DNA of 11,723 nucleotides from Gammaproteobacteria bacterium (lineage in GTDB: Bacteria; Pseudomonadota; Gammaproteobacteria; Steroidobacterales; Steroidobacteraceae): positions 1-11,723 of the forward strand of contig JAFAVO010000110.1 in assembly GCA_019242385.1 (NCBI GenBank), read 5' to 3'. The position numbers were made by a program, and so were the translations under genes. Shown piece after piece: positions 7,746-11,723 of this stretch. Under the pieces are notes generated by a model, which saw nothing but the letters and a program-made list of their open reading frames with translations, did not search any database and was not told the origin of the DNA. Positions within the stretch are counted from its first letter, which is position 1. Each line of letters opens with the position of its first letter.

Positions 7746-9852
7746 GTCCGGCGCATTCCTCCTCAGCATCGGGCTGCTCGCGGCCGTGCGCGTCGCGGCG
7801 CTCGAGCCTGGCCCCACACATCTCGACTACCAGGTCGACGAAGGGTTGAATATCAACCGCCTCGTGCGCGCAGATGATGTCGCGGCGCATCTCGTGCTGC
7901 GCTCGGGAAACGATGCGCGCATCCTCATGGCCTTTCCGGCCGGCAACAGCGGCGTCGGCGTGTGGTTCGTGCACAGCCCGGAGAAGCTGCACTGGAAGCT
8001 CGAGGGCGCGCCCCGAGCCGTGCACCGCACCGACAGGCGCGGCCGCCCGCTGCGCGGCCTGGTCGCAGAGGCGAGCGTGGACGCAGGCGAGCTGCAAATC
8101 CGCAAGGCACTGCTCTCGAGTGTGCGGGTGTTGCGCGATTACCAGTCACTGGGTGCGGCCCCGCCGGCAGTGAGCGCAGCCCCGCACGTGCAGGGGCACA
8201 CGATCAGCTGGAGCCGCGACCGCCTCGATGGCGCGGCCGGCTATCGGCTCGTGCTCGAGGTTACCCACGGTGAGCTGCACGGAGACCGCCTCGCTGCCGG
8301 ATCCGATGGCCGCATCGGGCTGCGCATTACCGGCCTCACGGGCGAGGAGCCGCTCAGGCCCCTTGCCGGACCCGAGCTCCTCAATGAGCTGGCGAGCACC
8401 GACGCCGGGGCGCGCGACACGCTCGCATTCCTTGCCTATCGTGAGAAGCTCCTCGCCGGCTCGTGGCGCTTCCAGACCTATTTCGGCCGCGACACGCTGA
8501 TATCGACACGCCTTCTGCTGCCGGTACTGAGCGAGACGGCGACAGAGGCGGCGCTCGCCTCGGTACTCGAGCGGGTCTCGCCGCAGGGCGAGGTGGCTCA
8601 CGAGGAGGACATCGGTGAGCGCGCCGTGCTCGATCACATGGAGCGCGACGGGTCGCGCTCGGCGGTGCCGATACTCGACTACAAGATGATCGACGGCAGT
8701 TACCTGCTCGCACCGATAGCGAGCGCGTGGCTGCTCCACGATGCGCGCGGACGTCGACGCGCCGCCGGGTTTCTCGCTGCGGCGGCCGATGGCTCAGTGC
8801 AGCGTGCGCGCGGCGCTGCGCTGATGGCGAATCTGCGTCTCGTGGTGCAGAGCGCGCAGGGCTTCGCCGCGCAGCCGGATGCGGCGCACCTGGTGGGCCT
8901 GAAGCCCGGTTTTGCGGTCGGCAACTGGCGCGACAGCGAGAGCGGCCTCGGCGGCGGCCGCTACCCGTACGACGTCAACGCGGTGCTGGTACCCGCAGCA
9001 CTGGCAGCGATCGAAGAACTGCACGCGAGCGGTCTGCTGTCCCCTTATGCGAGCGCGCAGGATGAAGCGCTGCTCGCGGACGCGGCCGCGCTGGCGCGGG
9101 TGTGGCGCGAGCGAGCGCCACGGCTCTTCGTGGTGGAGCTGCCGGCCGCGGCGGCCCGGGAAGCCGTGCGCAGCTACGCCGCGTCCCAAGGCATCGATGC
9201 AGAGCCCGCTCTGCAGGCCCTCGGCGATACACCACTGCGTTTCACGGCCCTGGCACTCGATGCCGAGGGCAGGGCGATACCGGTGATGCACTCGGATGAA
9301 GGCTTCGCGCTGCTGTTCGGTGAGCTCGACGCGGCGCGCCTCGATGAGGTGGTCAACGTGCTGCTGAGGCCCTTTCCGGCAGGGCTCATGACCGAGGTCG
9401 GCATGCTGGTGGCGAACCCGGCCTTCTGCCCTCCGCAGCTCCAGGCGAGCTTCACGCGCAACGCGTACCACGGGACCGTGGTGTGGTCGTGGCAGCAGGC
9501 GCTGTTTGCCGCGGGGCTCGCACGACAGCTCGAGCGCAGCGACCTGCCGGCGGGGGTGCGTGCACACCTCGCCGGCGCGCAACGGAGGCTTTGGTCGGCG
9601 ATCGAGGCGACCCGATCGCTGAAGAACTCCGAGCTCTGGTCCTGGTCGTATGTGGCCGGCCGGTACCAGGTTGCACCGTTTGGCTCGGCCGCCGCCGACG
9701 TGGATGAATCAGACGCGGCGCAGCTCTGGAGTACCGCTTACCTCGCCGTCAGGCCCGCAGTCATCGCCGTCGGCGCAGCGGCCGGTACGCGGCTCGCGCA
9801 GCGAAGGGGTAGCCAATCTCCGATCGTTGTCGGGGAGGGAGTACTGCAATGA
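7717..9852 (+). CDS. Exported (alpha/alpha)6-barrel protein, distantly like glycogen debranching / glucoamylase-type glycosidases
   Basis: This is a 711-residue protein of unproven function. The ATG at 7717 lies inside the end of mtnK and has AGGA 8 nt upstream. Residues about 1-28 look like a signal peptide ending VAA before LEPG, so the mature protein is probably periplasmic. Motifs recall helical-barrel glycosidases: WRFQTYFGRDTLIS (250-263; compare the WFGRDT motif of debranching enzymes), GEVAHEEDIGE (291-301), DYKMIDGSYLLAPIA (321-335), VWSWQQ (589-594) and SELWSWSY (638-645), followed by ESDAAQLWS. Acidic residues in HEED and SELW are candidates for catalysis but cannot be assigned by eye. 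It shares ATGA with the GH65-like gene. Given the neighbours, it may hydrolyse an alpha-glucosidic bond, but the family is uncertain and the protein could be non-catalytic. Confidence 0.7.
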   Translation: MHCPACSGSKSGAFLLSIGLLAAVRVAALEPGPTHLDYQVDEGLNINRLVRADDVAAHLVLRSGNDARILMAFPAGNSGVGVWFVHSPEKLHWKLEGAPRAVHRTDRRGRPLRGLVAEASVDAGELQIRKALLSSVRVLRDYQSLGAAPPAVSAAPHVQGHTISWSRDRLDGAAGYRLVLEVTHGELHGDRLAAGSDGRIGLRITGLTGEEPLRPLAGPELLNELASTDAGARDTLAFLAYREKLLAGSWRFQTYFGRDTLISTRLLLPVLSETATEAALASVLERVSPQGEVAHEEDIGERAVLDHMERDGSRSAVPILDYKMIDGSYLLAPIASAWLLHDARGRRRAAGFLAAAADGSVQRARGAALMANLRLVVQSAQGFAAQPDAAHLVGLKPGFAVGNWRDSESGLGGGRYPYDVNAVLVPAALAAIEELHASGLLSPYASAQDEALLADAAALARVWRERAPRLFVVELPAAAAREAVRSYAASQGIDAEPALQALGDTPLRFTALALDAEGRAIPVMHSDEGFALLFGELDAARLDEVVNVLLRPFPAGLMTEVGMLVANPAFCPPQLQASFTRNAYHGTVVWSWQQALFAAGLARQLERSDLPAGVRAHLAGAQRRLWSAIEATRSLKNSELWSWSYVAGRYQVAPFGSAAADVDESDAAQLWSTAYLAVRPAVIAVGAAAGTRLAQRRGSQSPIVVGEGVLQ
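9832..9841 (+). promoter_or_regulatory. Strong Shine-Dalgarno of the GH65-like gene
   Basis: GGGGAGGGAG lies 7 nt before the ATG at 9849, inside the end of the upstream gene. It supports this start and suggests that the gene is translated on its own account as well as by the ATGA coupling. Confidence 0.7.
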
Positions 9853-11723
9853 GTCGCCGCCCGGCTGCCCTGGTGGCAGCGCTTGCAGGCCTCCTCCTGC
9901 TGACAAGTGTTGCAGCGCGGGCCGGCAGCGATCCGAGCTTCCAGCTGAGCGCTGGGCCCGAGAACCTGCCGAATTACTTCCCCGGTTATCTGGCGAATGG
10001 CTACCTCTCTACACTCAGCGCGCCGCGCGGTACCGAGGCGACGCGCGCCTACCTGGTTGGTTTCATGGACTACGCGCCGGGCGACATGTCCCGTCCTGCC
10101 GCCATTCCCGCCTGGACCGAGATCGATTTCAATCCGGGCGCGGCACAGGAACGACTTGGCTGGCTCAATCGCGCACCGCTCGATGAGCAACACTTCAAGG
10201 AGTACCGGCAGACGCTGGATTTGCGCTCGGCGACCCTGACGACCCGCTATCGTTATGTCGATCGCGGACGGTCGACCCTGATCGAGGTGGAGACGCTGGT
10301 GAGCGAAGCGTCTCCGCATGTTGCCGCGACCACTTTCCGGCTCACCCCGGACTACGATGGCACGGTGCAGTTGTCGTTCGCGCTGCTGCTGTGGGCCGAG
10401 TACGCCCCGCGATTTCCACTGGCGCAGCTCAGCGGGCCGGACATGGAGGAGGCCGTCGCTGCCCAGGGCTTGTCGCTCGAGCCGCAGCCGCCGGCGATGC
10501 CCGACCGTGCCGCGGTCTGGTATCCCGGCTACACCGAGGTGCGCTCTGCCGATGGCGATGCAGCGTCGAGGTCGCTGTGGCTCGAAGGCGCGGCGAAGCA
10601 GGGACCGGCCATGGCGATGGCCGCAGCGCTGGACGTGCCACGGGAGTTCCACCGAGGGGAGGTCAGGGTACGTAAGGATCGCTACCGGCTCGCTCTCGAT
10701 GTCGACCTGAAGGTCGAGCGCGCTCACACCTATGTCTTCACCAAGTACGTGGCCGTATCGCGCAGCGGCTGGGGCGGCAATGCGGTCGAGGACCTGAGCC
10801 TCGCGCGCCAAGCGCGCGCGGGCGGCCTGGAGCGGCTGCTGCAGGAACACCGCGCGGCCTGGGATGCGCTGTGGCAGTCGGACGTGCTCATCGATGGCGA
10901 CAGCCAGGCACAGCAGGTCGTGCACTCGGAGCTTTATTACCTCCTGGCGAGCTCCACCGAGGGCACCGCCTGGCCGGCCGGTGCATGCGCGCTCACCCCC
11001 GGCTACGCCAATCACGTCTTCTGGGACAGTGACACCTGGATCATGCCGGCCCTGCTGCTGCTGCACCCCGAGCGGGCGCGCTCGCTGCTCGCTTTCCGTA
11101 CGCGCACGCTGGAGGCGGCGCGCGAGCGCGCGCAGCGCCACGGGTTCGCCGGTGCCATGTTCCCGTGGGAGTCCGATCCGGACAACGGCAGCGACCAGAC
11201 CCCACACTCCGCGGTGGTGCTCGCGGATACGGAGATTCACGTCAACGCCGATGTCGCCATCGCACAGTGGCAGTACTACCTCGCCACCGAGGATCGCGCC
11301 TGGCTGCGGGAGCAGGGCTGGCCGGTGATCCGCGACGTTGCGCGCTTCTGGGCGAGCCGTGCCACCTGGAACGAGCGCGCGCACCGCTATGAGATCCTGC
11401 ACGTCACCTCGGTCGCGGAGTCGCACAATGACATTCCGAACGACACCTTCACCAATGTCTCCGCGGCGCGCGCCCTGCGCATCGCGAGTGACGCCGCGCG
11501 GTTAGCCGGTGAGCAGCCCGACCCGCTCTGGGACCGGATCGCACGCTCGCTCTACATTCCCCTTGCGGCCAATGGGCGCCACCACTTGCCCTTCGATCCG
11601 GCAGTGGCAGGAGCCAGCGAGGACTTCGGCGGTGGTCCGCTCGCACTGCTGTTTCTGCCGGCGCTCGATCTGCCGATGAGCGAGCAGCTGAGGCACGGTG
11701 ACTACGAGTACGGGATTCGTGCC
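9849..11723 (+). CDS. Exported GH65-like glycosidase, partial (C-terminus off the right edge)
   Basis: The frame is open for 625 codons to the window edge. The first 25 residues are a clear signal peptide (RR, a hydrophobic core, then ARA before GSD), so a periplasmic location is likely. The N-terminal beta-sandwich shows LANGYLSTLS near 48-57, as in GH65 proteins. The (alpha/alpha)6 barrel carries HVFWDSDTW (389-397), GAMFPWESD and NDTFTNVSAARAL. These resemble the hydrolase branch of GH65 (mammalian ATHL1/PGGHG glucosylgalactosyl-hydroxylysine glucosidase, bacterial kojibiose hydrolases) more than the phosphorylases. Glu524 in VAESH aligns by eye with the general acid of the usual PDE-Y/x-H motif, though the preceding Pro and Asp are replaced. 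The second acidic residue used by hydrolases would lie beyond the edge or in the last part and was not located. The likely role is removal of an alpha-linked glucose from a substrate shared with the GH31 enzyme. Confidence 0.85.
   Translation, partial: MSRRPAALVAALAGLLLLTSVAARAGSDPSFQLSAGPENLPNYFPGYLANGYLSTLSAPRGTEATRAYLVGFMDYAPGDMSRPAAIPAWTEIDFNPGAAQERLGWLNRAPLDEQHFKEYRQTLDLRSATLTTRYRYVDRGRSTLIEVETLVSEASPHVAATTFRLTPDYDGTVQLSFALLLWAEYAPRFPLAQLSGPDMEEAVAAQGLSLEPQPPAMPDRAAVWYPGYTEVRSADGDAASRSLWLEGAAKQGPAMAMAAALDVPREFHRGEVRVRKDRYRLALDVDLKVERAHTYVFTKYVAVSRSGWGGNAVEDLSLARQARAGGLERLLQEHRAAWDALWQSDVLIDGDSQAQQVVHSELYYLLASSTEGTAWPAGACALTPGYANHVFWDSDTWIMPALLLLHPERARSLLAFRTRTLEAARERAQRHGFAGAMFPWESDPDNGSDQTPHSAVVLADTEIHVNADVAIAQWQYYLATEDRAWLREQGWPVIRDVARFWASRATWNERAHRYEILHVTSVAESHNDIPNDTFTNVSAARALRIASDAARLAGEQPDPLWDRIARSLYIPLAANGRHHLPFDPAVAGASEDFGGGPLALLFLPALDLPMSEQLRHGDYEYGIRA

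Overview
The window is GC-rich with strongly G/C-biased third codon positions. Together with the TonB-dependent receptor and the Gram-negative style export signals, this points to a high-GC proteobacterium, plausibly a gammaproteobacterium of the Xanthomonadales/Steroidobacter kind; the exact taxon is inference. No tRNA, rRNA, CRISPR array, insertion sequence or phage gene was seen.

Layout. (1) Positions 1-1657, minus strand: the N-terminal part of a TonB-dependent outer-membrane receptor, whose C-terminus lies off the left edge. (2) Positions 1658-1799: a divergent intergenic region holding a large nested inverted repeat that can fold as a three-way junction just upstream of the plus-strand genes. 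(3) Positions 1800-11723, plus strand: six tightly packed genes in one direction. They are an exported GH31 glycosidase with a galactose-binding-like insertion, mtnA (methylthioribose-1-phosphate isomerase), a class II aldolase with fuculose-1-phosphate-aldolase-like metal spacing, mtnK (methylthioribose kinase), an exported (alpha/alpha)6-barrel protein distantly like glycogen debranching enzyme, and an exported GH65-like glycosidase cut by the right edge. Gaps are 23 bp or less and three junctions overlap, so they read as one operon.

How the genes may work together. MtnK, MtnA and a class II aldolase together match the known 'DHAP shunt' for 5-methylthioribose or 5-deoxyribose: phosphorylation at C1, isomerisation to the ribulose-1-phosphate analogue, then cleavage to dihydroxyacetone phosphate plus an aldehyde. 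Here the trio sits inside an operon of exported glycosidases, divergent from an outer-membrane receptor. That is the layout of a glycan- or glycoside-utilisation locus. The simplest reading, which is inference, is that the cell imports a glycosylated 5-deoxypentose (for example a glucosylated methylthioribose or 5-deoxyribose), removes the sugar in the periplasm and sends the released 5-deoxypentose to central metabolism. I know of no described pathway of this form, and this is the main point of interest in the window.
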